Source of the DNA: an uncultured Clostridia bacterium
GTDB lineage: Bacteria > Bacillota > Clostridia > TANB77 > CAG-508
Reading direction: 5' to 3'
Length of the DNA stretch: 8,030 bases
Assembly: GCA_949045875.1 (NCBI GenBank)
Contig: CARPYP010000046.1
Span: forward strand, 1-8,030
The notes under the pieces are model-generated. The model saw only the letters and a program-made list of their open reading frames with translations. It did no database searches and was not told the DNA's origin. Shown here piece after piece: positions 1 to 6,799 of the stretch; within the stretch, counting starts at the first letter, position 1, and every line of letters starts with the position of its first letter. Both the position numbers and the translations under genes were made by a program.

Positions 1-148
1 CAAATGATAAAGCTGCAAATTTAAAACATTGTTTTCCATAGGGGATTCCTATTATTGTAATACACCAAATAAGACCTGATATACACCAAGAAATCCCACT
101 TAAAAAACCTCCAAAGATAAACCATAAGATATTACCGAAAATGCTCAT
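1..148 (-). CDS. YccF domain-containing inner membrane protein (5' part only, runs off the window)
   Basis: The first 49 codons are present and read MSIFGNILWFIFGG, then a hydrophobic stretch, then GIPYGKQCFKFAALSF at the truncated end. A short hydrophobic span with a glycine-rich turn followed by G-I-P-(F/Y)-G-(R/K)-Q-x-F-K is the signature of the YccF (inner membrane component) family, small multi-span membrane proteins of unknown biochemical role. I chose the ATG at 146-148 because the GAAAGGAG ribosome site (157-164) is 8 bases from it; another in-frame ATG six bases upstream (152-154) is only 2 bases from the site. The gene is separated from the transporter operon by about 200 bases containing two inverted repeats, so it is probably its own unit. 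Family assignment is from motif recognition; the rest of the protein lies outside the window. Confidence 0.85.
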   Translation of the reverse strand, partial: MSIFGNILWFIFGGFLSGISWCISGLIWCITIIGIPYGKQCFKFAALSF

Positions 149-274
149 ATTCATTACTCCTTTCGTTCTATTAACATTAATTATTAATTGTGCATTTTTA
201 TCACATTGATTATTCAATCTTTGTGTTATTTAATTAGTATATTTTTATAACTAATTACTTTTTAATAATCTTGT
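149..274 (-). other. Leader region of the YccF-family gene
   Basis: AT-rich noncoding stretch upstream of the YccF-type start. It holds the ribosome site (157-164). A TATACT hexamer on the minus strand (236-241) is a possible -10 box, but the position 17 bases upstream reads TAAAAA, a poor -35, so the promoter is only a weak suggestion. I see no open frame of note here on either strand. Confidence 0.35.
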
Positions 275-301
275 GAGAACTACCTTTTACCAGTAGTTCT
301 C
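275..301. repeat. Perfect inverted repeat, 9-bp arms, 9-base loop
   Basis: GAGAACTAC at 275-283 is exactly complementary to GTAGTTCTC at 293-301, around a 9-base loop. Neither strand has a U-run directly after the stem, so it is not a textbook intrinsic terminator. It may be an RNA hairpin at the end of the glycosyltransferase operon transcript or an operator for the YccF-family gene. Confidence 0.5.
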
Positions 302-324
302 CTTGAAAATAAAAGGGGATGTTT

Positions 325-353
325 GTGCTAATTGCTTGTTCTACAATTAGCAC
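325..353 (-). terminator. Inverted repeat just after the glycosyltransferase gene, possible terminator
   Basis: GTGCTAATTG (325-334) and CAATTAGCAC (344-353) are exact complements around a 9-base loop, and the hairpin begins only 5 bases beyond the TAA stop of the glycosyltransferase gene, where the transporter operon should end. On the minus strand the U-rich stretch starts only about 10 bases past the stem, which is weak. On the plus strand the stem is followed by a T-rich run (354-370), so the element looks better for stopping transcription from the plus side. It could act in both directions. Confidence 0.45.
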
Positions 354-358
354 TTCTA

Positions 359-1054
359 TTATTCTTTTTTTAATATTTTATCTGCTTCACTTTGTGTAAG
401 ATATTTATATTCTATCATTTTGTTTATTACTTGTTTTTGTCTTTGTTTCGCTAATTCTGGATTTTTTGTTGGAGCATATACTGATGGTGCATTTGGTATT
501 CCTGCAAGCATAATTGCCTCATAATCTGTCATTTTGTTTGGCTCTTTTCCAAAATACCCTAAACTTGCTTCCCTCACAGTATAATATCCATCTCCAAAAT
601 AACTTGTATTCAAATATAATTCTAGTATTTCATCTTTCTCACATTTATTTTCTATTTTAAATGCCATAAATACTTCTGCTATTTTTCTTTCAAACTTTTT
701 ATCTTGTGTAAAATATATATTTTTTGCTAGTTGCTGTGTTATTGTACTTCCACCTTCTACAAAATCCATAGCTTTTATATCATTTATTGTTGCTCTACCT
801 ATTGCAATTAAGTCTATTCCAAAGTGCTTATAAAATCTATGATCTTCTATTGATAATACTGCATTGATATAAGTTTGTGGTAAGTCTGAAATTTCTGTAT
901 AGTTTTCTTTGCTTTTTATCTCTTTTATTTTATCTTCTATACTTATTTCTTCTATTGCTTCCTTATACAATTTATATCCATTTCCTATAAATAGCAATAC
1001 TATACTTGTTATTATCAATATTAGTAAAAATACTATTTTTAGAAATTTCTTCAT
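359..1054 (-). CDS. Monofunctional peptidoglycan glycosyltransferase (GT51)
   Basis: A 231-residue membrane-anchored enzyme expected to polymerise lipid II into glycan strands outside the membrane. One N-terminal span (residues about 4-24) is followed by a complete GT51 domain: motif I SIEDHRFYKHFGID with catalytic Glu70, motif II GGSTITQQLAKN (101-112), motif III RKIAE (123-127, second conserved Glu127) and motif IV EILELYLN (142-149), then the FGK and AIMLAGIPNAPS segments typical of the fold. There is no penicillin-binding transpeptidase domain, and the length fits stand-alone MtgA/SgtB-type enzymes. The ATG at 1052-1054 is preferred: the GTG nine bases upstream forms part of the GAGGTG ribosome site (1061-1066). 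It is the last gene of the transporter operon, 24 bases after the small membrane-protein gene, which implies induction together with the antimicrobial-peptide response. Confidence 0.93.
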   Translation of the reverse strand: MKKFLKIVFLLILIITSIVLLFIGNGYKLYKEAIEEISIEDKIKEIKSKENYTEISDLPQTYINAVLSIEDHRFYKHFGIDLIAIGRATINDIKAMDFVEGGSTITQQLAKNIYFTQDKKFERKIAEVFMAFKIENKCEKDEILELYLNTSYFGDGYYTVREASLGYFGKEPNKMTDYEAIMLAGIPNAPSVYAPTKNPELAKQRQKQVINKMIEYKYLTQSEADKILKKE

Positions 1055-1078
1055 CTTTACCACCTCTTTTACTACTTC

Positions 1079-1219
1079 TTATTCATTTTTTTCTTTCCAT
1101 TTTTTATAAATTACTGCAATAATTACTACTATGACTATTATTCCACCAACTCCTAATATTGGTAGCCAAAAATCATTTATTGATTGGATTACTCCATCCC
1201 AATTTATGTTTTTAGGCAT
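1079..1219 (-). CDS. Small single-span membrane protein, 46 residues, family not recognised
   Basis: A 46-codon reading frame beginning MPKNINWDGVIQSINDFW and ending KKWKEKNE with a TAA stop at 1079-1081. A short amphipathic N-terminus leads into one strongly hydrophobic span (about residues 19-38, rich in Ile and Val), then a basic tail, so an N-out/C-in orientation is likely. Translation support is strong: a full AAGGAGG ribosome site (1227-1233) lies 7 bases before the ATG and overlaps the stop codon of the YxeA-family gene, a layout that implies translational coupling. It sits between YxeA and the glycosyltransferase in an ordered operon. I do not recognise the family; a role as an accessory of the transporter, kinase or wall enzyme is only inference from position. 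It resembles in size and hydrophobic pattern the tail fused to the decayed kinase at 6869-6982. Confidence 0.8.
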   Translation of the reverse strand: MPKNINWDGVIQSINDFWLPILGVGGIIVIVVIIAVIYKKWKEKNE

Positions 1220-1226
1220 TATTAAT

Positions 1227-1233
1227 CCTCCTT
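1227..1233 (-). promoter_or_regulatory. Ribosome binding site of the 46-residue protein, overlapping the yxeA-type stop
   Basis: AAGGAGG on the minus strand, 7 bases before the ATG at 1217-1219. It shares bases with the TAA stop (1232-1234) of the preceding gene, which supports the small frame being translated and coupled to its neighbour. Confidence 0.85.
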
Positions 1234-1582
1234 ATTCTACATTTAATGCTGTTTTCACTTTCTCTGGCAACTCATTTGTTTGCACTTCTTTCCATGTATG
1301 CACTCCAAAAGTTCTTACTTCTAACATCAAATAGGCATCTTCTTTTAATTCTCTACTTGTTTTAAATTTTATTTCCTTTTTCTTTCCATTTTCATTGTAA
1401 CAATCTAAAGTATATTCATATTTCATATCATCTGTTGTGGAAATCCTTTGAATCTTAGTATTATCTATTTGAGTATAATAAACAGATTCATAATTTTCCA
1501 TAACAAAGAATACTATTCCACAAATTGCTATCGCTACTATAACTGTAATAATCATAGGTATTTTTTCTTTTATACTATCCAT
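1232..1582 (-). CDS. yxeA: YxeA-family (DUF1093) protein
   Basis: A 116-residue protein with one N-terminal hydrophobic segment (about residues 9-28), so membrane-anchored or secreted, followed by the small YxeA-type domain. Family marks are YYTQI (35-39), YEYTLDCYNENGKKKE (55-70), the R-E-L-K-E-D-A-Y-L segment (77-85), and the end G-x-x-T-W-K-E-V-Q with E-L-P-E-K-V. The Bacillus subtilis member is encoded directly downstream of the yxdLM peptide-responsive transporter; here the gene likewise follows an ATPase-permease pair, separated from the permease by the broken gene at 1595-2083. Biochemical role is unknown for the family. The gap to the upstream stop is 12 bases. The ribosome site is weak (purine-rich AAGAAG), so translation may depend on coupling to the upstream gene, which is itself interrupted by a stop codon. 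Confidence 0.88.
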   Translation of the reverse strand: MDSIKEKIPMIITVIVAIAICGIVFFVMENYESVYYTQIDNTKIQRISTTDDMKYEYTLDCYNENGKKKEIKFKTSRELKEDAYLMLEVRTFGVHTWKEVQTNELPEKVKTALNVE

Positions 1583-1594
1583 CTTAATTTCTTC

Positions 1595-2083
1595 TTACTC
1601 TACTATAATATCAATATTTCCCTTAAAATTATCTAATTTTATAGTTAAGTAATAACTAACTCCTTCAACATATATATTATCTTCATATTCTCCTGTATCA
1701 TTTATTAAAGTAGTCTCATTATTTCCTAGTTTAGCAATTATATTGATATTACCACTTTCTTTTTCAATTTTTATTTTTAGTTTTATATGATCTCCATTCT
1801 TCCTGTTTAATGCAGTTCCACCAAATATTGTTTCTTCTGCTGAATAATTATCATAACTTGCTATATAAGTTCCAACATATTTGTCTACTCCATATTTTCT
1901 TTTGCCTTTTAATTTCCAATTACTTGTTAAACCTGCTGTATCAAAACTTTGAATAAATGAATCATAAGTGTTTATTATTTTGTTTTTTGGATTTTCTCCT
2001 ATTCCTACATTAAAAATTGTAATTCATAATATTATTACTAATGCTATGATTTTTAAAAATATCATTTTAACGATTCCAAACAT
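1595..2083 (-). pseudogene. Small membrane-anchored or secreted protein gene interrupted by an in-frame TGA at codon 20
   Basis: Start ATG at 2081-2083 with a perfect AAGGAGG site (2091-2097), only 2 bases after the permease stop. The frame begins MFGIVKMIFLKIIALVIIL, hits TGA (2024-2026) inside the hydrophobic segment, then continues open for 142 codons to TAA at 1595-1597. The downstream part contains NTYDSFIQSFDTAG, GTYIASYDNYSAEE and repeated beta-type patterns ending ITIKLDN-like with FKGNIDIIVE, suggesting a secreted beta-rich domain; I do not recognise the family. There is no in-frame ATG after the stop from which translation could restart. A single TGG (Trp) to TGA change is the simplest explanation, because the rest of the frame shows no other damage. 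Recent nonsense mutation, assembly error or low-level readthrough are the options. Its position suggests it was an accessory of the transporter. Confidence 0.8.
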
Positions 2084-2085
2084 AT

Positions 2086-4173
2086 CTATTCCTCCTTAAT
2101 GATATTTTTACTACCAAAGTATGTAGCTAAGAAATATGCTCCATATATAACTCCTATAATAACTACTGTGGCGGTAGCTGATGGTAATAAATCTTTCTCA
2201 CTTGCTATACCTGCCATCATTTTTATTGCAAATTGTATTCCAAATATTGAATGTATAATTGCAAGTAATAATGGCACTCCAAAGAATATTCCTATTTGTC
2301 TAAATAATGATTTATTTATCATTTTTTCATCACAGCCTATTTTTCTTAAAATTGTATATCTTTGTTTATTATCTGAAGCATCTGTTAATTGTTTCAAGGC
2401 AAGAATTGCTGAACTTGCAATTAGGAATATAATTCCTAAATAAATTGCTATAAATGTTATAATAGTTGCTAATCCTACACTTGCTTCCATAATAGATATT
2501 TTTGTCATTCCATCTATATCTAGTCCATTATTTGCTAAATTTTGTATAAATCCAGAATCACCACTTGAAAATATTTTTTCTATTTCTTGTTTTTCTTCAT
2601 CAGTATTTGCATTATAATTTGCTGCTAAAAAATGTTGTTCTTTCATATCTTCTGTTAGTGGGCAACTATCTGGAACTAAAATAATTCCTGTGTTTGTATG
2701 ACTTGTTGACATTTGTATAAATCCATCTTTACATTCATTATATTTTGTTTGATATTGTTTTCCTACAATAGATATAGTATTATTTCCATCTATTAATACT
2801 CTATTTATTATTTCTTCCATACTATCAAAATTACAAAGCATAATATATTCATCATCTTTTAATTGATATTGTTCTATTCCATACAATTTTGCAATTTTAT
2901 TATAATCTGAAATTTTTACAATCATTTCTGCTGTACTATAATCAAGTCTTGGAAATTCTGCTTTTACTTCTTCATATTTATCTGCTAAAAAATCTTTCCA
3001 TGTCAAATCATTTGTAGTATATATTTGTATTTCTATAATATCTTTTAGGACTTTCATGTCTAATTTATTATTTTTTAATGTTTCTTGTATTGAAATTCTT
3101 GAATCATCTCTTTGTTCTTTTGTTGTTTTTACTTCTCTTCCATATTTCATATAACTTTCTTTTAAATTTGCTGTTTTATATAAATTTAAGTCTACTGGTG
3201 TCATTTCTACTAATTCTCTTTGCATTGTATTTCTTAATGCTAAACTTGAAGAAAGTATTGATATTGTCATAAATAACATTAAACATATAACACTCATGCT
3301 TGCTACCATTGTATTGATTTTATTATTAATTTGTCTTAATACAAACATATTCGTATCTTTTAAATATGTATTTTTCATGTTTTGAACTACTTGTATGATA
3401 AATCCTGATAAAGACCAAAATATTAGGACTGTACCAACTATTCCCATTAAAATAGGTGGTAATATTTTTTCTGCTGTATCTAAAGAATGGCTATCCGCTG
3501 TTACTTTCCAATAAGCATATCCTAATAAACTTGCAGCTACTAAAAATATAATTATGCAAATGAATGGATTCTTTATTTTTACTTTTTCATTTTTCTTACT
3601 TGCATTTAATAAGTTAATCAATTTATATTTTGAAACTGTATAGGTATTGAATAACATTACTGCAACATACATTACTGCAAAGTAAATACAAGTTTTAACA
3701 CAAGCATCTTTTGAAAATACAAATTGGAATTCACTCATATCTGCCTCAAACATTTTTGCAACTAATACTGACATAAATTGTGATGCAAATACACCAGCAA
3801 CTATTCCTATGACAAGTGAAATTACTCCAACAAATATCGTTTCCATTAGTATAATTTTAGATATTTGTCTTTTACCCATTCCAAGTGTCATATATATTCC
3901 AAATTCTTTTTTTCTTCGGTTTATCAAAAAATTATTAGCATACACAATAAGTAGTCCAAGTACAACTGCAACAAATACTGATACAAAACCAAGCATTGTT
4001 ATCATCAGCTTTATAATTTCTCTTTGTGATTGTGATACCTGTAGCATAGCTTGTTGACTGTCTATTGAGTTAAACATATAAAAGATTGCTACACCTAATA
4101 CTAAGGTTAAAAAATAGATAGCATAGTCTTTTATACTTTTTTTCATATTATTCCAAGATAACTTAAATAACAT
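2086..4173 (-). CDS. BceB/YxdM-type ABC transporter permease (FtsX family), antimicrobial peptide resistance
   Basis: A 695-residue permease, a normal size for the BceB/VraG group. Predicted layout: spans near 18-35, 58-80, 107-133, 161-178, 203-222, 238-262 and 288-312, a large extracellular domain (about 315-555) that in this family contacts the peptide drug and the kinase, then spans near 565-590, 625-645 and 668-687. FtsX-type cytoplasmic segments are visible as RRKKEFGIYMTLGMGKRQIS (86-105) and again in RYTILRKIGCDEKMI near the C-terminus. The family removes or shields lipid II-cycle intermediates from peptides such as bacitracin or lantibiotics and passes the signal to the kinase. The ATG overlaps the ATPase gene by 11 bases and has a strong GGAGGTGA site (4182-4189). 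Which peptide is handled cannot be read from the sequence. Confidence 0.93.
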   Translation of the reverse strand: MLFKLSWNNMKKSIKDYAIYFLTLVLGVAIFYMFNSIDSQQAMLQVSQSQREIIKLMITMLGFVSVFVAVVLGLLIVYANNFLINRRKKEFGIYMTLGMGKRQISKIILMETIFVGVISLVIGIVAGVFASQFMSVLVAKMFEADMSEFQFVFSKDACVKTCIYFAVMYVAVMLFNTYTVSKYKLINLLNASKKNEKVKIKNPFICIIIFLVAASLLGYAYWKVTADSHSLDTAEKILPPILMGIVGTVLIFWSLSGFIIQVVQNMKNTYLKDTNMFVLRQINNKINTMVASMSVICLMLFMTISILSSSLALRNTMQRELVEMTPVDLNLYKTANLKESYMKYGREVKTTKEQRDDSRISIQETLKNNKLDMKVLKDIIEIQIYTTNDLTWKDFLADKYEEVKAEFPRLDYSTAEMIVKISDYNKIAKLYGIEQYQLKDDEYIMLCNFDSMEEIINRVLIDGNNTISIVGKQYQTKYNECKDGFIQMSTSHTNTGIILVPDSCPLTEDMKEQHFLAANYNANTDEEKQEIEKIFSSGDSGFIQNLANNGLDIDGMTKISIMEASVGLATIITFIAIYLGIIFLIASSAILALKQLTDASDNKQRYTILRKIGCDEKMINKSLFRQIGIFFGVPLLLAIIHSIFGIQFAIKMMAGIASEKDLLPSATATVVIIGVIYGAYFLATYFGSKNIIKEE

Positions 4174-4930
4174 CGTTCAAATCACCTCCAAGAAGTGTTT
4201 GTACCTCAATTATCTTTTCAAAGAATTGTTTTCTTGTATCATTGCCTTTGATTATTTCATTAAAGATTTTTCCATCTTTAATAAATAAGATTCTATTTGC
4301 ATAAGAAGCTGTAAAAGCATCATGTGTAACCATTAAAATAGTTGCATTCATTTTTTGATTTAAAAATTCAAAATTTTCTAGTAATTGTCTTGCTGATTTT
4401 GAATCTAATGCGCCTGTTGGCTCATCTGCTAATACTAATTTAGGGTTTGTTATAATAGCTCTTGCTGATGCAATCCTTTGTTTTTGCCCTCCAGATACTT
4501 GATAAGGATATTTTTTAAGAATTTCTCTAATTCCTAACTTTTCTGCGATTATATTTACCCTTTTATCAATTTCTCTTGCATTTACTTTTTGAATTGTTAG
4601 TGCTAAAGCTATATTTTCATAAGCTGTAAGAGTATCTAATAAATTAAAGTCTTGAAAAATAAAGCCTAGTTCTTCTCTCCTAAACTTGTTTAATTTGTTT
4701 CCTTTTAGTTTTGTAATATCTTCTCCATTAACAACAATATGTCCTGCTGTAACTCTGTCTATTGTTGAAATCACATTTAAAAGTGTACTTTTTCCAGATC
4801 CACTCGCACCCATAATTCCAACAAATTCTCCTTTTTCTACTGTAAAACTAATGTTGTCTATTGCTTTTGTTAGATTTGATTTGTTTCCATAGTATTTCTC
4901 TATGTTTTTTACTTCTAATACTTTTTCCAT
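4163..4930 (-). CDS. BceA/YxdL-type ABC transporter ATP-binding protein
   Basis: A 255-residue cytoplasmic ATPase of the MacB/LolD-like group that powers the adjacent permease. All motors are intact: Walker A GASGSGKST (41-49), Q-loop Gln93, signature VSGGQKQR (145-152), Walker B LVLADE (165-170), D-loop GALD (173-176) and switch His203. The block YPYQVSGGQKQRIASARA is characteristic of the peptide-resistance transporter ATPases. The ATG at 4928-4930 has a GAAAGGAG site 9 bases upstream (4940-4947). It is the first gene of the transporter operon, with its own -10 box and regulator-type operator upstream, and its 3' end overlaps the permease start by 11 bases, so the two subunits are likely translated together. 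Confidence 0.95.
   Translation of the reverse strand: MEKVLEVKNIEKYYGNKSNLTKAIDNISFTVEKGEFVGIMGASGSGKSTLLNVISTIDRVTAGHIVVNGEDITKLKGNKLNKFRREELGFIFQDFNLLDTLTAYENIALALTIQKVNAREIDKRVNIIAEKLGIREILKKYPYQVSGGQKQRIASARAIITNPKLVLADEPTGALDSKSARQLLENFEFLNQKMNATILMVTHDAFTASYANRILFIKDGKIFNEIIKGNDTRKQFFEKIIEVQTLLGGDLNDVI
4182..4189 (-). promoter_or_regulatory. Ribosome binding site of the permease inside the ATPase gene
   Basis: GGAGGTGA, 8 bases before the permease ATG at 4171-4173 and lying within the last codons of the ATPase gene. It fixes the permease start and indicates translational coupling. Confidence 0.8.
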
Positions 4931-4958
4931 AATAAAAAACTCCTTTCAATCTAACATT

Positions 4959-4964
4959 ATTATA
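4959..4964 (-). promoter_or_regulatory. -10 box of the transporter operon promoter
   Basis: A perfect TATAAT on the minus strand, 28 bases before the ATPase start. The site 17 bases upstream (4982-4987) reads AGGAAC, far from TTGACA, so the promoter is probably weak on its own and needs an activator. The regulator half-sites begin about 10 bases further upstream. Confidence 0.7.
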
Positions 4965-4996
4965 ACTCCACTTTAGCCATTGTTCCTATCGATTTA

Positions 4997-5025
4997 CCTT
5001 ACACGATTCTTACATTTTCGTAAGG
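4997..5025 (-). promoter_or_regulatory. Predicted operator for the response regulator, transporter promoter
   Basis: On the plus strand CTTACA occurs at 4998-5003 and again at 5009-5014, exactly 11 bases apart, followed by the inverted GTAAGG at 5020-5025. The distal pair forms TTACA-N4-CGTAA, one base off the TNACA-N4-TGTAA pattern known for BceR-type regulators, and the promoter-proximal CCTTACA is an extra half-site. The same core is found as an exact palindrome upstream of the regulator gene (6824-6847), which is strong internal support. The 11-base period places all half-sites on one face of the helix, as expected for OmpR-family dimers. Confidence 0.75.
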
Positions 5026-5038
5026 TTTCTTTCTTATT

Positions 5039-5070
5039 AAAAAAACTATCCTGTAAATATAACAAGATAG
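5039..5070 (-). terminator. Intrinsic terminator after the histidine kinase gene
   Basis: In the minus-strand transcript CUAUCUUG pairs with CAGGAUAG (8 pairs, one a G-U) around a 9-base loop and is followed at once by seven U residues (complement of the A-run 5039-5045). It starts 5 bases after the kinase stop. It separates the regulator-kinase operon from the transporter operon, which therefore relies on its own promoter. Confidence 0.85.
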
Positions 5071-5075
5071 CAATT

Positions 5076-6095
5076 TTATTTTATATCTATATAACTACTT
5101 TTTGGAAATACTAATCGTATTTCTGTTCCTTCATTTTGAACTGAATTTAGCTCTATTGCTATTCCTAATTTATTGCATAGGTTTTTACATAGATACAATC
5201 CAATCCCTGTAGATTTTTTACCTATTAACCTTCCATTTGTTCCTGTAAAACCTTTTTCAAAAACTCTTGTTATTTCTCCTTTTTTTATTCCTATTCCATT
5301 ATCTTTAATATAAAGAATCACATTTTCTTTTCCTTGTTTTGCATATATTTCAATCTCTAAATTTCTATCTTGTTTTTTATACTTTATACTATTTTGAATA
5401 ATTTGATTTAATATGAATACAATCCATTTATTGTCTGTATTTACTTTTAAATCTAATTCGTGAACATTGACAGATATTTTTTCATGTATTAAAACATTTT
5501 TATTCTTCTTTATACTCTCATTTACAATGTCTTTTAAATCAACTTTTTTTACATAGTAATCTTTCTCTACTGCATTGCTCCTTGCATAATATAAAGCCTG
5601 TTCTATGTAGTTTTCTACTTTGTCTAATTCTTCATCTATACTTTTTGTAATTTCATTTTTATTATTTTCCACTATCATTTTACTCGCTGCTATCGGTATT
5701 TTTATCTCATGAATCCATAATTCTATGTATTCTTTATAATCTTCTTGTTTATATTTATATCTGTTTACATTTTCAACCATTGATTTATTAATTTGTTCTA
5801 ATAAGTCTTTTAATATTTTACCTTCCATAAAACTTGGTACTTTTATAATCTCACTAATTAAATATTTGTCATCTAAGTTATTTAAAGTATCTTCTAAGCC
5901 TTTATAAAATCTTTGTTTTATAAAATATTCTATGAAAAGTCCTATTATATATAAAAATATTATGGTAATTGGAATATATATTTTTATGAAATTTACAAAT
6001 GGATAAGGAATTAAGAATATTTCTATAGTGGCGATTCCAAATAGTAGTAAAGTTATCAAAAGTATTTTATCTTTTATAAAACTTTTAAAATTCAT
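5076..6095 (-). CDS. BceS/YxdK-type intramembrane-sensing histidine kinase
   Basis: A 339-residue sensor kinase, usual size for the family. Two close transmembrane segments (about 11-30 and 40-60) with only about ten residues between them leave no extracellular sensor domain, the hallmark of kinases that detect drug through their partner transporter. The dimerisation helix carries YIELWIHEIKIPIAASK with phosphoacceptor His129. The ATPase domain has the N box (Asn235 region, NQIIQNSIKY), G1 DNGIGI (265-270), F box RVFEKGFTG (277-285) and G2 STGIGLYL (295-302), all apparently functional. The ATG at 6093-6095 lies 1 base after the regulator stop, with a GGGAG-type ribosome site inside the regulator's last codons. 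A decayed paralogue lies at 6869-7499. Confidence 0.94.
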   Translation of the reverse strand: MNFKSFIKDKILLITLLLFGIATIEIFLIPYPFVNFIKIYIPITIIFLYIIGLFIEYFIKQRFYKGLEDTLNNLDDKYLISEIIKVPSFMEGKILKDLLEQINKSMVENVNRYKYKQEDYKEYIELWIHEIKIPIAASKMIVENNKNEITKSIDEELDKVENYIEQALYYARSNAVEKDYYVKKVDLKDIVNESIKKNKNVLIHEKISVNVHELDLKVNTDNKWIVFILNQIIQNSIKYKKQDRNLEIEIYAKQGKENVILYIKDNGIGIKKGEITRVFEKGFTGTNGRLIGKKSTGIGLYLCKNLCNKLGIAIELNSVQNEGTEIRLVFPKSSYIDIK

Positions 6096-6096
6096 A

Positions 6097-6777
6097 TCAT
6101 TTCTCTCCCTTTAATATATAGCCTTGTCCTCTTTTTGTTTCAATAATATCTTTTAGTCCTAATTCTTCTAATTTACTTCTTAATCTAGTAATATTAACAC
6201 TTAAAGTATTATCATCAATAAAACTTTCATTTTCCCATAAACAATCCATTATATCTTCTCTTGAAACAATTTTATTTCTATTTTCAATTAAATATTTTAA
6301 AATCTTGTATTCATTTTTAGTCAAATCAATAATTTTATCATTTTTTGATATTGTACTATTCGATATGTTTAAAATAAAATCTTTTGCATAAATTTTATCT
6401 TTTGATTCGTTACTATTATTGGTCCTTCTTAACAATGAATTTACTTTTGCAAGTAATATATGTATATTAAATGGCTTTGTAATATAATGATCTGCTCCAT
6501 AATTTATTGAAACTAATTCATCTAATTCATTATCTCTACTTGTTACTATAATAATTCCCATATCAGATTGTTTTCTAATCTCTTTGCAAATATATTCCCC
6601 ATCTACTCCTGGCAAATTTATATCTAATAAGATAAGGTTTGGATTTATTTCTAAAATATCATTTATAGTATTGTCAAATTTCTTTAAACATTCTGCTTGA
6701 TAGCCTTGATGGCTTAAAAATATTTCTAATTCACATCGTAATTTTTCATCATCTTCAACGATTAATATTTTCTGCAT
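6097..6777 (-). CDS. BceR/YxdJ-type OmpR-family response regulator
   Basis: A 226-residue regulator with a receiver domain (1-115) and an OmpR winged-helix DNA-binding domain (about 130-222). Receiver residues are complete: acidic pair Asp9/Asp10, phosphoacceptor Asp52 in LLDINLPGVDG, Thr79 or Ser80, and Lys101 in ITKPF. The recognition helix region reads DDNTLSVNITRLRSKLEEL, followed by the ETKRGQGY wing. I start the gene at the ATG 6775-6777, because GGGAGGT (6786-6792) is 8 bases upstream and the protein then begins MQKILIVEDD as in the family; an in-frame ATG at 6799-6801 would overlap the -10 box (6800-6805). It precedes the kinase gene by one base. It probably controls its own operon and the transporter operon through the operators at 6824-6847 and 4997-5025. 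Confidence 0.95.
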   Translation of the reverse strand: MQKILIVEDDEKLRCELEIFLSHQGYQAECLKKFDNTINDILEINPNLILLDINLPGVDGEYICKEIRKQSDMGIIIVTSRDNELDELVSINYGADHYITKPFNIHILLAKVNSLLRRTNNSNESKDKIYAKDFILNISNSTISKNDKIIDLTKNEYKILKYLIENRNKIVSREDIMDCLWENESFIDDNTLSVNITRLRSKLEELGLKDIIETKRGQGYILKGEK

Positions 6778-6785
6778 TTTATGAT

Positions 6786-6792
6786 ACCTCCC
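6786..6792 (-). promoter_or_regulatory. Ribosome binding site that decides the response regulator start
   Basis: GGGAGGT on the minus strand, 8 bases before the ATG at 6775-6777. It rules against a start at 6801, which would lie upstream of this site and inside the promoter. Confidence 0.85.
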
Positions 6793-6799
6793 AAATATC

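Noticed and set aside
189..205. TGTG-N9-CACA inverted motif upstream of the YccF-family gene, resembling a CRP/FNR-type site
   Set aside because: Only four bases per arm in a very AT-rich region and the spacing differs from the CRP consensus; expected by chance.
319..397. Plus-strand 26-codon hydrophobic frame starting ATG after AAAAGGGG
   Set aside because: The purine run abuts the ATG with no usable spacing, the frame overlaps the end of the glycosyltransferase gene, and its hydrophobicity is explained by the T-rich strand.
1061..1063. GTG as start of the glycosyltransferase gene
   Set aside because: These bases form the end of the GAGGTG ribosome site for the ATG at 1052-1054, so GTG cannot be the start as well.
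2024..2026. TGA read as tryptophan or selenocysteine
   Set aside because: TGA ends both response regulator genes here and Trp is encoded by TGG elsewhere in the window; no selenocysteine-type hairpin or suitable protein family is evident. A nonsense mutation is simpler.
2099..2443. Plus-strand open frame of 114 codons, and similar plus-strand frames at 909-1109, 1131-1334, 1448-1636, 3078-3272, 3809-4057 and 4686-4892
   Set aside because: They lie antisense to well-supported minus-strand genes, have Ile/Phe/Leu/Ser-rich shadow composition and show no recognisable domains.
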